From positions 357,001 to 421,000 of the forward strand of contig JAWDGP010002623.1 in the NCBI GenBank assembly GCA_033675545.1: a DNA stretch of 64,000 bases, written 5' to 3'. Origin of the DNA: Elysia crispata. Its lineage: Eukaryota; Mollusca; Gastropoda; Plakobranchidae. A program made the position numbers and the translations under genes. The notes beneath the pieces are model-generated. The model saw only the letters and a list, made by a program, of their open reading frames with translations, was not told the origin of the DNA and did no database searches. This document shows, in pieces, positions 36,860 to 48,652 of this stretch. Position 1 is the first letter of the stretch. Each line of letters begins with the position of its first letter.

Positions 36860-37220
36860 TGAACAAAATTGAACACTCTGACATTAAATAAAACGACACT
36901 TAAAGTTGCCACTGAAAAGTGTATGCAATATTACGGCACACATCATAGACTTTCGTTGCTTATTTAATGGTGTCAAAAACCCAAGTCGAATGTTTCTGTT
37001 GATGGAGCTATCAAAACTGGTGATAAAAACTTCCCTCACTTCTTACACCATGCTCTTTGCACAAGCTGTGTTCTTCTCCTCAACACTGTCAGTATAGCCA
37101 TGTATATCTATATCTCTTGCGTATCTCATCCACTCCAAGTCCTCTTACCTTTCAATATAACTATACCCCACAATTGACACAGTTTTAGAGAATCCTTATT
37201 GCCAGAATTGGCTCTAGTGT
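36860..37220. repeat. Diverged direct duplication, copy 2 (unknown)
   Basis: Partner of 35,395-36,200, with about 0.4 kb missing internally. No protein is recognisable in either copy. Confidence 0.5.
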
Positions 37221-37224
37221 GAAA

Positions 37225-40200
37225 ATCTGTCTTTCAATATGATATCGAGTCCATTGGACACACACGACTTTGCAACCGTTCTCCGCCACCGTTCTCGTTC
37301 TCAGTTTTCTTCATGTAACTAACCACAAATTCTACCAAATACTGAATATTAAACGTCTTTCTTTGACTCTGCTTCACACCCCCTACACGTTGCCTAAGAG
37401 GAATTTCGTGCAAAGCTCGATAATATTGTGACGTGTCCATGTCATATTTGTTTGCATGAACTGACTGAACAATAATAGATGCGCCTGGTCATGCCCTTTT
37501 TTGTTGTCTCGTACACAACTATCGCTGCTGAGCTCAGAACTTCGACCCGTGGTATATTAACACCAAAGACCTAACGCGGTCACACGGATCCCCATTACGG
37601 GTTTTAATGAAAGCGTCAATAGGTTTATCTATTTATCATTTTATCGCAAAGAAGAAGAAGAATATTTTATTTATTTCCCTTTATCTTTCTATCTGTTCGG
37701 TGGAACTATACGCTAAATTCAGCAACCAGTCTTCGCCGTTATTCCTGTCCTTCTGTTTCTCAAAATCAGTTTGGCTATCCCCTGCGGAATATTATCCTCT
37801 CATCGTATCTTTCATCTGACCTTCGTCATCCTGGAATGTTTTTGAAAGTCTTGCTGTGTGAAAGTGGCATGCCGCATCATTCTTTTCAGTCACTGCGGTA
37901 AGTGTTCATTATACAATCTAAATGAGACGTTTTTGAAACTTCTCATATCTATGGTCTATATCTGTAGATGTAGGATTTCATTTTTGCTTTTAATTACATG
38001 AAGTGCCATGGTCTCCAGATGGGGATATTGGAATTTGGTAGTTAATATTGACATATTTGTTATATTAACCTTCAGGTATACTGCATAATTATGTCTACAT
38101 CTGTTTGGTGCTTTTATCTGGTGTGTAATATCAAAAGGTTGAAGTCAAATCATTATTTTATAAGTTTTGTTTGTATCGTTTTCTCATTACGACGATGCGT
38201 TCCGTCTGTGCTTGTGCATATTGTTTTACTACCTTTGCTCAGCCTTGTTTTAATGAATTTAAAAAATATATATTTTTTGATTGAATCATTCATTCCCAAA
38301 AATAAAACGAAACAAAGTATTTCTCCTTATTTTTAACCGGAAAATAGGGGGAAAACCGCACAAATAGAAACAAAAACTGCAGCTTCACCAAGCAGATCAT
38401 CACTTTAGATTTGGTTTACTCATGGTACACTGCACAACGAAAATTCCTCTGAAATTGGAAAGAAAAACTTTTCTTTGTTGTGCTGAATACCGTCAGTTTA
38501 AAGGATTCCTTAAAATCCCAAATTCAAAGCTACCTGATCGCAACTGCTTAGACCAGGCAACCAATTTTTACAAGTCGGTCTTTACAGTCAAAATGTGTTT
38601 ATAATAAATGAGTGTCCTTTCAGTGGCTTAGATTTTGTCACTAGTACCATCGAAATTATTCTACCACACGTTTTTCTTCGTTGTTTTGTTTCTAAATGCT
38701 ATTCTACCTAGATATTAATTTATCTACAGTTTTAAATATGGATTTGAATGATTTTTCTGCCTTTTCTTTGAATACTGAATTATTACATTTTTATGAGTAT
38801 ACACCAAAAGAGCAAAATACAAAATTCAAGAGCAATATATTCGGTTTTGCAATACAGAGAACTGCATAAACTTTACATGAGCTGTTCAATTCAATATGAG
38901 TGAGGAAAGCTGACTATAACTTAACCAGGAGGTTGCTTTGTTTTTATGAATGAGATGCAAAGTAAGTGCAAAAGGAGCAAGGAAACTAACTTGCTGAATT
39001 CAATGCTCCAGTGTTCATCCAATCCCCATTCACTCTACGCCGTTTAACATTATTGTCAAGCATCCCAGCTATCGCTACAGAGCAGCCTTACAAAACCTGG
39101 CTGAACTACATCAATGGTGTCAAAAGTGTGTCATTGAACCATGTTACTTATTTATTCTTTTTTCGAAATTTAAAGTCACACTGAGGTCACAGTGATCCGA
39201 GGACGGGCTGGGATAGGAATCATGGACAGGGAGAATTACAATTGCCACGCCATGATATTGCTACTACAGCGGAAGCATATCTTATACAAGTAACTATGCT
39301 GAGAAACTTCTTCTCTAGAGTTGTCCTCGTCCATATCCAGCAAGTCATGAAAATCCGGATCTATCTTTCTTTTCTCCCGTACAATTGATAATGACGCAAA
39401 GATATGGATCCAGGTGAACTACCACCCATTCAGCTGGGTTCTCTTTGCATTTGAACCCGTACTCCGGTTTGCCTCTTTTGATCCTGGTTTATTCTTTATA
39501 GCATATAAAGTCTACAGCATATATGCCATTCAGGTGCAAGAAGTTTACTTGTGGCGTTTGCTCTATAATAATGTCACTCTGCACTATTTTCGTAAACTTG
39601 TTTATGTGATCAATGGCTATCTTTTTCTCTCACCTTTCAATTTGTCTGAATCTCTTCTACCGCCCCGTCTCACCGTTTCTATTTGTCCATCTTCCTATTT
39701 CTTGCTGAGTGCTGTTCTGATTTATCTCTCTCTCTCTTACCGATAAACTCTGCGGTTTTTGCTGATTGGTAGGTGACAAATCATGGTTCTCTGTTTCCGG
39801 CTTCCATCGCCTTTATTTTTTTACTTCCTCCTTGTCAACGTAACTTGCAAGAAACTATCGTTGGTCACTTAATTGTTGAACACTACCCAGTCAGACCCTG
39901 TGAGTTCTGAGAGATTTCTGTCCCCACATCTTGTACCTTTACAACCTTTTATTTGAAACGTTCTCTCCAGATGTTGTATTTTGGCCCTTTTTTCCTGCAA
40001 GCTTTGGGGCGTATTCTTTTCTTGAGTGTGCCAGACTCAAATTTTCTCGATGTTCATCCTCTATAGTGAAGCATGCAGGATCTCTAGAATTCTGAATATT
40101 ACAATCTATATCATCTCCATTGCTCGTTTCTTGTGAATTTTTCTCTCCAGGATCATTTTTTCATTAGTTTGTGACACGAGTTCGAGCTCATCACACATAT

Positions 40201-40490
40201 CTGAATCCTTTTCATTATGTGGCACAAAATCAGGATGTTTCAAAAATGCTTTTTTCTCATTTCCAATTGTATTATGTCTTAAATTATCAGTAAACTGGGA
40301 TCACGTCCAAGGGGAAAAAGTCTGTGGTCAATAACAGTGGTTTATTCGCGTTTACCACTCAGTGTAAAACAAAATGTGTCATCTTTATTGGCGCTATTAA
40401 GGGAAACTGGCGAACAAATCGTACTTCACTTTGCACGAAACTAGCAAAATACTCGTTCCACGAATATTGGAAAGGATAATTATCAACACA
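37225..40490. other. Intergenic, possibly Helitron non-coding sequence
   Basis: No recognisable protein. It lies 3' of the decayed Helitron helicase and could include its non-coding end, but I could not identify a 3' hairpin plus CTRR terminus. Confidence 0.35.
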
Positions 40491-40497
40491 TCATGTT

Positions 40498-43400
40498 TTA
40501 ACCTACCAGGTTTACTGCAGGACTTCTGTGTAGACAACATTGTTGGTCATTGATTTTGGTTGCATGTATCCTTATCGCATGCTGAGACCCTACACTGCTC
40601 ATAACGACATACAACTGACCATGGGAGAAAAACGGATGTTGTAATGAAATCCCTATTTTCTGCAATGTTTGCCCCTGTGCTGTATTGGAAGTCATGGGAA
40701 AGGCTGGTCTAAGGGGGAACTGTTTGCGTTTCATGTGAAAAAGGAAGATTTTCAGATGGTATGAGAGGGATTCTAGGAATGAATATTCTCTTCCCTGCAT
40801 GTGGTCCACATGCGATGATGGCATCAATGACATGTTGATGTAGGTGCTGAATGATGTATCTGGTCCCATGACAGTGATCATTTGTGGGGTCCAGGTTCCG
40901 TAACAGCATGCTATTTTTTTCAAGGTCAGTTTGTGAGGTGCCATACCGGAAGGACACAGTGAATTGACGAACTCAATGGGATACTGGTGCTCATTCTCTT
41001 CTTTTTTCTTCTCCCTGAAACCCTCCACCTCCCCCCACACATAATTACGTCATTTATTTTCTCTACTTCTGCCTTGGCTGGACATATGATGCAGTGAGAC
41101 GAAAGCCATTCAGGATCTGTACCAAAGCTTGAACTATTGAAGACAAAATTAAGTCCTGATCATTGCTCACTGTAATTTCTTCTGGGAGTAGCATTGCAAA
41201 ATTTCTGATCTCTTTACACTCATTCTGTTGTTCATCTCATACACTTTCACAAAAAACTCACATTACTCAGCACGCACAGGTCGTAGACATTTATTTATTT
41301 GAAAAATACAATAAATCAAATTGCCATTCTCTGGCTCAGATGCATTCCCACATATAGAGATCATATAACAATGAAATATAAGCCAATAAACCAATCTCTC
41401 AATGTGTTACACAGCAAAATACATATAAACAAAAAACAATGCACTGAGGCAAAGACACCGCAATCCTACTACACACGTAGGAGTGCGCAGTAATCATATA
41501 GTCACTGTGCGTGCTGGTAACTCTAAAGAAGATAGTCTGAAAATGCAGTAGATTCGCCAGTAAGTACGACTCTCATGTTCTTTGTGCTTAATAATCTGAC
41601 ATGGTCCCACAGATATGATGACTTGAGAGTTGCATTGACTATTTGCCGACTTTAGCCATGGCGGACAACAGGAAGAATTTGGCCAGTCGCCTGCCATCAA
41701 CACAGTCATTCCTCCAAAGAGAGAGTTGTTGCCACGTATGTCTTAAATTGTTCATCTGCCGATAATATATTTATGACCCATAGACACTTCATTAGTGATC
41801 AAAAGATCTTTTTTTTGAAGTAATCAACTGGTGGTATCTCGGAGACTTATGCTCATTTACACAGTTAGGTACTTTGCATCTGCTATGCAATGTCTTGCCA
41901 TTGGAAAGAAGAGTAGCTGCAATGCCGATAAAGCTGTAGCTAGGGCATTTTGTTACAGGACCGGACAGCTGCTGAAATTAAATTGATAGTTTGGGTTTTT
42001 CTTGTCCCTCCACTTGCATCAAGAACAAAGATCTGCCCTTGTTTCTGAAGTACAAACTTAATTACAGAGTCATACACTTCTTTCTGTTGATCATTCAGTT
42101 GTTGGCATTTCTGATTGACCTTTTCTTTTAGAGTTTCTGAGTCGAAGTTCAAGTCCTCGATGACAATCTTTGGTTGTCCTCCTTGACATTCATCAAAGTT
42201 TGCAGGTGGCATTTGAAAGATTTTTTTTTAAAACCCAATCCATTATTATCCAGAATGTGCTGGATTTTCATCAAAACCTGATTTTATACATGTGGATCCA
42301 GCTATGTGACTTTGTCACTACAATAATGTCTCGGCACAGTTCCAATTTATGCTTGTGCCAGAATCCGAGAAGATCAGCTGGACAGCAATAGATGAGGACA
42401 GTTGTAAAGGCTAGTCTCAATTGTAGATCGAATCTGATAGCCGATACCTCTTGCATTGCTGCATTCTTCAAGATCTTCAAAGCTAGTTGTACCTGGTTTG
42501 TGGTGTAACTGAAGTCTTAGATAGTAGAGCTCTGCCTGGTGAGGTCTGAGGTATTTAGTTGGAATACGCCCGATGCAATCAGTTCTACATTCATCTGGGT
42601 TCTTCGGATTTTTTAATCCTTGTTTTCGTCTCCGCCACTTGTGCTCTTTATTCCAAGTAAAAAAAAATATGGAAAACCTGGATAGAAGATAGCTCTCGCT
42701 GTTGGATCTTCTGTATTTTTCTTAAAGAAAGCTGTGAAGTTTTGTGTCTGGGGGTCCTAGGGCGAAAAACTGTGGAATCTCTTCAGGTTGAAACAGTATG
42801 GTTTTCTGATCTTGTAAACGGCACGGCGACTTTTCAACAGGTGGGTGTTTGCTGTGTATTTCAAATCCATTAAGTCTCCAGAAGGCCTCGCTTGCTGAGA
42901 TGTAGCGAGCATCTCTAAATTTCATCATTGTCATTTTCTGCTCGAATTTCCATAAGAACACTATCTTGACTTTTGGTTATATGTTTGTAATGCACAACTT
43001 CCACATTTATGTGTGCATATCTCAGAGATAGTATTGGGTTGTATGGGAAGTTAAAGAGTTGTGATTAGAACATTTCGATGCACACAACCTCATTGTGTGT
43101 GCCCTACCCTCATTCTCCGCATATAATGTGGATATGATGATTGAGTGACTCCTGTTTCATCCTGAAATTGCTTGGTGAAGTTTTTTGAACACTGACCTGC
43201 ATCCATACATGGACTATTTCTGTTGCTGTTGCCATATGGATCATGAATATTTTGAGATGTTACTATTTGGTAGAGCAGAAGTGCCAAAAAACTACATCTT
43301 AAAATTATGCCTAAATTTCCAGACTGATTGCCGGGTAAGAGCGCTGCTATTTCACTACTTGTTGGTAGATTGTAGGTTCTGGTGTGGCCATCTTTTTGTG

Positions 43401-43760
43401 GAACCTCCTTGGCATGCCAAACTATTTGTAAGTTTTCTCCCACTGCACAAAATTCAATTGCTGACTTGAAAGATTGAATGTAGGAATTTGAATTATACAG
43501 ACAATCTTTCAAGTTTCCTAGAATCTCTGCATCTAACGTATCAGATAATCTGTCTGTAAGTTCTGTGACTGAATCATGAAAAAAAATGTGAGCAAACTCT
43601 GGATCATTTCCAACGGGAGGAAGAATATTACCGAGCCTGTGGTACAGCTTGCCCTGGATTCTAAATGTTGGGTTAAAGCCTTGCTGCACTTGTTCATTGC
43701 ATCCTATAGTTTCACGTTTGAGGTTACGATCTTTATATCATGGTTTAAAAAAAAAATTGA
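40498..43760 (-). pseudogene. Helitron Rep/helicase pseudogene with internal deletion
   Basis: Helitrons are rolling-circle DNA transposons whose protein joins a Rep (HUH) nuclease to a Pif1-like helicase. N- to C-terminal pieces run from high to low coordinates. 43,689-43,250: FRIQGKLYHRLGNILP, FAHIFFHDSVTEL, YNLPTSSEIAALL. 43,220-43,100: SPCMDAGQCSKNFTKQFQDE. 42,960-42,720: DARYISASEAFWRLNGFEIH. 42,480: LRLAFTTVLIYCCPADLLGF. 42,140-41,960: QKEVYDSVIKFVLQK then the Walker A region DASGGTRKTQTINL. 41,700-41,580: AGDWPNSS and VNATLKSSYLWDH in two frames. 40,960-40,520: MLLRNLDPTNDHCHGTRYII and FPMTSNTAQGQTLQKIGISL. Stops and frameshifts throughout. The Rep HUH catalytic block is missing between 43,250 and 43,220. 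Confidence 0.88.
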
Positions 43761-43913
43761 AAAATTTCAAGAAGTCTCATTCGCCACTCTTATATCTCAA
43801 ATACTATAGATAAAACAGCCAAAAGCTTCTGTGATATAACAGAAGGTATGATATGAAACACATTGGTGTATAAAGTGAAAACCGATTAAGTGCCAAAAAA
43901 CTTTGGGGGCTTT

Positions 43914-43940
43914 GGGGGGGGGGGGGGGGGGGGGGGGGGG
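43914..43940. repeat. G27 homopolymer
   Basis: 27 consecutive G on the plus strand, followed by GA-rich sequence. Strong potential for G-quadruplex formation and for assembly length error. Confidence 0.95.
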
Positions 43941-44469
43941 TGAGGGGAGAAGAGAGAAGATCCGGGACAAGTGACCGGTTCAGTGACCGCGGATATTGGT
44001 GGCAGAAAGCCTGTGCCTGTCCTTTAGCTTTTGTGCTCATACTATTTTTCAGACACATACACACACATTCGCGCGTTGCTTTTTTTTTGTTTCACTATAA
44101 AGTATTTCTCTCGCTCTATCACGTGTCCATTAATTGCCTACCAAGGGAAACTACCACATAAATAATACAAAGGCAGCACAAGGAAACATTTCCACTTACC
44201 TTGGCTCGGAATTTTTTTTTATAATATATAAAAAATTATATGTTTGTGTGTTCGATTGCCGTTCCGACCTTGTGTTGTTGTTTTTCGTTTCCGAGCCACT
44301 GAAAGTTCAGAGCAAATGCTTCTGTCTATGGAGGCAGGATGAAAAGATATGCCTTCTTTTGTTGAGGCTTGATCTTTTTTTTTTTTAAATGAAATATTTC
44401 TCTGCTATGCATAGGTTGCATCTGTTTTTTTATTGCTGAATATGACTGCGCCCTTTCGATGTATCCCAT

Positions 44470-44880
44470 GATAAGTGGTATTCATTTTTTGATTTCTTTA
44501 ATTTCCATACGAATTCGCTTAAAGTTGTGGCTGTTTTTGTGGTTAAATATAAAGCTCGATGTGTGCTGGCCGTATCTGGTTTTGAGCTCATTTTCTGCTA
44601 TTCCTATGTACTGTAAGTGTCCTGTTTTTTCGAGGATTTTTGTACGACAGTTGCCTTGTATACCTCTCCCTTTTGGGGATGCTGGCCTTTGAGCGGGCAT
44701 AATTTTTTATCCCCGCAGTTGCAAGTTTTTCATTGTTTTTCTTTTATCTTTGTAGATTCAAGGACTGTTTTGTTGTGGCTAGAAATTATTCTTTCCATAT
44801 TCTGTATGCAGCTATAGCTTAGCTATACGGTGTTTTTATTTAATATTTTGTGCAGCATGTTGTCTGTTGGGAAACACGTG
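44470..44880 (-). pseudogene. Penelope-like element C-terminal linker and GIY-YIG fragment
   Basis: Minus-strand frames give FPTDNMLHKILNKNTV then LSYSCIQNMERIISSHNKTV, the conserved PLE linker after the RT thumb. Next come TCNCGDKKLCPLKGQ, the Cys-rich CxC...CPL motif, and EVYKATVVQ. The neighbouring frame continues HLQYIGIAENELKTRYGQHT and SSFIFNHKNSHNF, the GIY-YIG nuclease core (YIG plus the downstream Arg). One frameshift and at least two stops. No RT lies next to it, so it is a separate remnant from the one at 33 kb. Confidence 0.82.
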
Positions 44881-44955
44881 TGTAGGAGTCAAAAAAACGA
44901 TATTGGTGGTGACATTTACACTGAATATGGGAAAAGGGGGGGGGGGGATTTAACC

Positions 44956-46514
44956 AGATGATGTTTCTCTTTCTCGTTCTCTTCTCGTTTCTTCCATTGT
45001 TTAGGCCGCCTGGTCGGTCTCATTTTATTTTATAAGCTTTCACGGCCGGTCCATTGATTTCGAGAGAGGGTTATTTTGGCCGGGTTGCATAAAAACAGTT
45101 TTGCTGTTGGTTTTTACTCGCTGCCTCTGATTAGGTTGTGATTAATGCTGCGTTGGTTGTGATAGTTCGTGCTAAAATGCAGCAGAGTTTCCTTGGCTCG
45201 TTTCCTACCTTGTGCAAGTACATGTTAAAATATTACTCATTGCTCAAACAGCTTGACTGATCTCTTATTGTAGACGCTTTCATGTCATAGCATTTGATCC
45301 TTGAAGAAGACATTGCTCCATACACTGCTTTGCGGATTTGGTGATACCCTGTCATGTTTAAAGCCTCGCTTTAAGTACTTGAAGGTCAAAATTTGATAAA
45401 GAAATGAATTATAATAAGCTAGAAATGGATGAGGGTTTATAAAAGTCAAAATGTATGTTACCTTTCATTGGCCAAGTTTCACTATTTAAATACTTGATAC
45501 CTACCTTAAGAATTACAACTGTAAGACAACGGGTAGTTCTTCATTGCCTCGCTGGGCTGAGCTATCCCGTGGTCGGACGACCGTAGAGGCATCACTGGAT
45601 CAGACAATCAGCTCACGCCGTTGCGTTTTTTCTGTTCTCCTCCCTCCTGAGATCACTCAGCGCCATTCCTGTCCACTCTGTGATGTTGTCCTCGCAAGTC
45701 TTTCCCTCTCATTATCTCTTTCTCTTTCCTTGCACAGTCCCTTGTGGGATTGTTTTTGGCCAGTCCTGTGGATCTTTTGACATGAGTCCGACCGCATTTG
45801 CGACTGTTCCGTAACTCATCATGTGGTCTTTGTGTGAGATGCCAATGAGTGTACGAGAGCATCTCATCTCCTTGCCGGAATAATTTTTCTCTCCAGCTGT
45901 CACGAATCACAGGCATTCAAAACTGTTTGGATGACCGTTGAGCTCATCAGTCTGAACTTCGCGCTGACGGTAATGTTTGTTTTTTTTAAAAAGATTTCAA
46001 ACAGGCCTCAGTTTTGTCATAACAGCTGTTGTTTGCGCAATTCTGGAGAGAATTCCTGCTATTGATCCTTCGTCTCAGATAACTGATCCAAGATTTTTGA
46101 AGCTATTGACGGTGTCTAATTTCTTGTCGCTGACTTTGTTATGTCTGCGTTGATGTCATCGGTGATAGTCGTCATCAATTTGGTTTTCCTGTCACTGATA
46201 AAACGTCAAAAATTACACCGTAATGCATTTCATTAATCTCTACGGAAGACTTTTGTTTCTATTATGGATGTTGAAGTATTGACGTCTGGGGATAAAGGGT
46301 TGGGCGAAGAAATGAGTATCACATAGGAAGAGAATAATACCTTGTATGCAACCAGCTTCACCTGCGGTCAACTCACTTTGAGTGAAAAAGGATCGTTCAT
46401 TTTGCGTTCCTAAAGAATTTGGATTTCATCTTCAAAAAAGGTAAATTGGACGATCAAATAACTTGATCTTATAATGTTTAGTTAAAAATGTGTTTAAATT
46501 TAATAAAGTATCAT
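44956..46514. repeat. Array monomer 1 (internally deleted)
   Basis: Begins with about 35 bp of the unit start and jumps at about 44,990 to CTTCCATTGTTTAGG, which in monomer 2 lies about 640 bp from the start. This removes about 0.6 kb. Otherwise close to monomers 2 and 3. Confidence 0.88.
45560..46200 (-). pseudogene. LINE RT 3' fragment in monomer 1
   Basis: Minus-strand frames give KTKLMTTITDDINADI, KLDTVNSFKNLGSVI-stop-DEGSIAGILSRIAQTTA, EMRCSRTLIGISHKDHMMSY, then STGLAKNNPTRDCARKEKE / PKTIPQGTVQGKRKR and GQHHRVDRNGAE. This is the RT thumb to C-terminus of an RTE/endonuclease-RT type LINE. It is shifted over three frames with stops. Confidence 0.75.
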
Positions 46515-48652
46515 GATGATGTTTCTTTTTCTTGTTCTCTTCTTGTTTTTTTTTTTCTTTTGTTTGCCTCTTTCTTCATTGAGTGGTGTTTTTATTCTTC
46601 CAGTAGCATGGTTACGACTTGTTTTGACGGCTTTTTCTTGTGGATTTTCGTTTTTCGTGTATTTTAATTAGCGACTCCCTTGTCCTCCACTTAAAACACA
46701 AGTGTCGTGTGTTCAAGCTCTTGCTCTTGAAAGGGAAAATAAAATATAGTATCAAATACTAGCTTGCTTTTAAAGCGATACTGTTGGTATACACCGGCAG
46801 ATTCATCAGGTTGGGCTATCAATTTCTGCTGCCCTTTGTGGTGCCTCTTGATGAGATTGCTGCAACTGCTTTTGATGATCCTGTTCAAGCTGTTGTATCT
46901 TACGTGGCACTGCGAGAGATTTGAATTATTTTTTAGTATGTCATTAAACTCGAAAATTATCTGCATTATTTATACCTTAAGAAAGGTCTGCATTGGTCTT
47001 ACTTAGGTCTCACAAACGCTTCTGTTTCTATTGCAGTTTACATTTCTGCTTTTGACTTTTGCTCGCCTGATTTTGATGTTTCCCCCTGAAAATCAGCAGT
47101 AGTCGTCTTTCTCAGTTGTATATCAAACATTAAAGACCAGGTTGGACAGTTCTTCCATTGTTTAGGCCGCCTGGTCGGTCTCATTTTATTTTATAAGCTT
47201 TCACGGCCGGTCCATCGATTTCGAGAGAGGGCTATTTTGGCCGGGTTGCATAAAAACAGTTTTGCTGTTGGTTTTTACTCGCTGCCTCTGATAAGGTTGT
47301 GATTAATGCTGCGTTGGTTGTGATAGTTCGTGCTAAAATGCAGCAGAGTTTCCTTGGCTCGTTTCGTACCTTGTGCAAGTACATGTTAAAATATTACTCA
47401 TTGCTCAAACAGCTTGACTGATCTCTTATTGTAGACGCTTTCATGTCATAGCATTTGATCCTTGAAGAAGACATTGCTCCATACACTGCTTTGCGGATTT
47501 GGTGATACCCTGTCATGTTTAAAGCTCGCTTTAAGTACTTGAAGGTCAAAACTTGATAAAGAAATGAATTATATTAAGCTAGAAATGGATGAGGGTTTAT
47601 AAAGGTATCTATGGTATCTTTAATTGGCCAAATTTCACTATTTTAATACTTGATACCTACCTTAAGAATTACAACTGGGTAGTTGTTCTTCATTGCCTCG
47701 CTGAGCTGAGCTGAGGGACCGTAGAGGCATCACTGGATCAGACAATCAGCTCACGCCGTTGGGTTTTTTCTGTTCTCCTCCCTCCTGAGATCACTCAGCG
47801 CCATTCCTGTTCACTCTGTGATGTTGTCCTCGCAAGTCTTTCCCTCTCTTTATCTTTTTTTCTTTCCTTGCACAGTCCCTTGTGGGATTGTTTTTGGCCA
47901 GTCCTGTGGATCTTTTGACATGAGTCCGACCGCATTTGCGACTGTTCCGTAACTCATCATGTGGTCTTTGTGTGAGATGCCAATGAGTGTACGAGAGCAT
48001 CTCATCTCCTTGCCGGAATAATTTTTCTCTCCAGCTGTCACGAATCACAGGCATTCAAAACTGTTTGGATGACCGTTGAGCTCATCAGTCTGAACTTCGC
48101 GCTGACGGTAATGTTTGTTTTTTTTAAAAAGATTTCAAACAGGCCTCAGTTTTGTCATAACAGCTGTTGTTTGCGCAATTCTGGAGAGAATTCCTGCTAT
48201 TGATCCTTCGTCTCAGATAACTGATCCAAGATTTTTGAAGCTATTGACGGTGTCTAATTTCTTGTCGCTGACTTTGTTATGTCTGCGTTGATGTCATCGG
48301 TGATAGTCGTCATCAATTTGGTTTTCCTGTCACTGATAAAACGTCAAAAATTACACCGTAATGCATTTCATTAATCTCTACGGAAGACTTTTGTTTCTAT
48401 TATGGATGTTGAAGTATTGACGTCTGGGGATAAAGGGTTGGGCGAAGAAATGAGTATCACATGGGAAGAGAATAATACCTTGTATGCAACCAGCTTCACC
48501 TGCGGTAAACTCACTTTGAGTGAAAAAGGATCGTTCGTTTTGCGTTCCTAAAGAATCTGGATTTCATCTTCAAAAAAGGTAAATAGGACGATCAAATAAC
48601 TTGATCTTATAATGTTTAGTTAAAAATGTGTTTAAATTTAATAAAGTATCAT
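46515..48652. repeat. Array monomer 2 (full length)
   Basis: 2,138 bp. A 20-30 bp deletion near 47,700 (the TATCCCGTGGTCGG segment present in the other monomers is missing) partly explains the shorter length. Confidence 0.9.
47690..48338 (-). pseudogene. LINE RT 3' fragment in monomer 2
   Basis: Same frames and the same stop after NLGSVI as in monomer 1. Small lesion at the C-terminal end near 47,700. Confidence 0.72.

Noticed and set aside
39414-39746. 110-codon hydrophobic frame on the plus strand
   Set aside because: No family resemblance, and AT-rich pyrimidine-biased DNA readily gives such frames.
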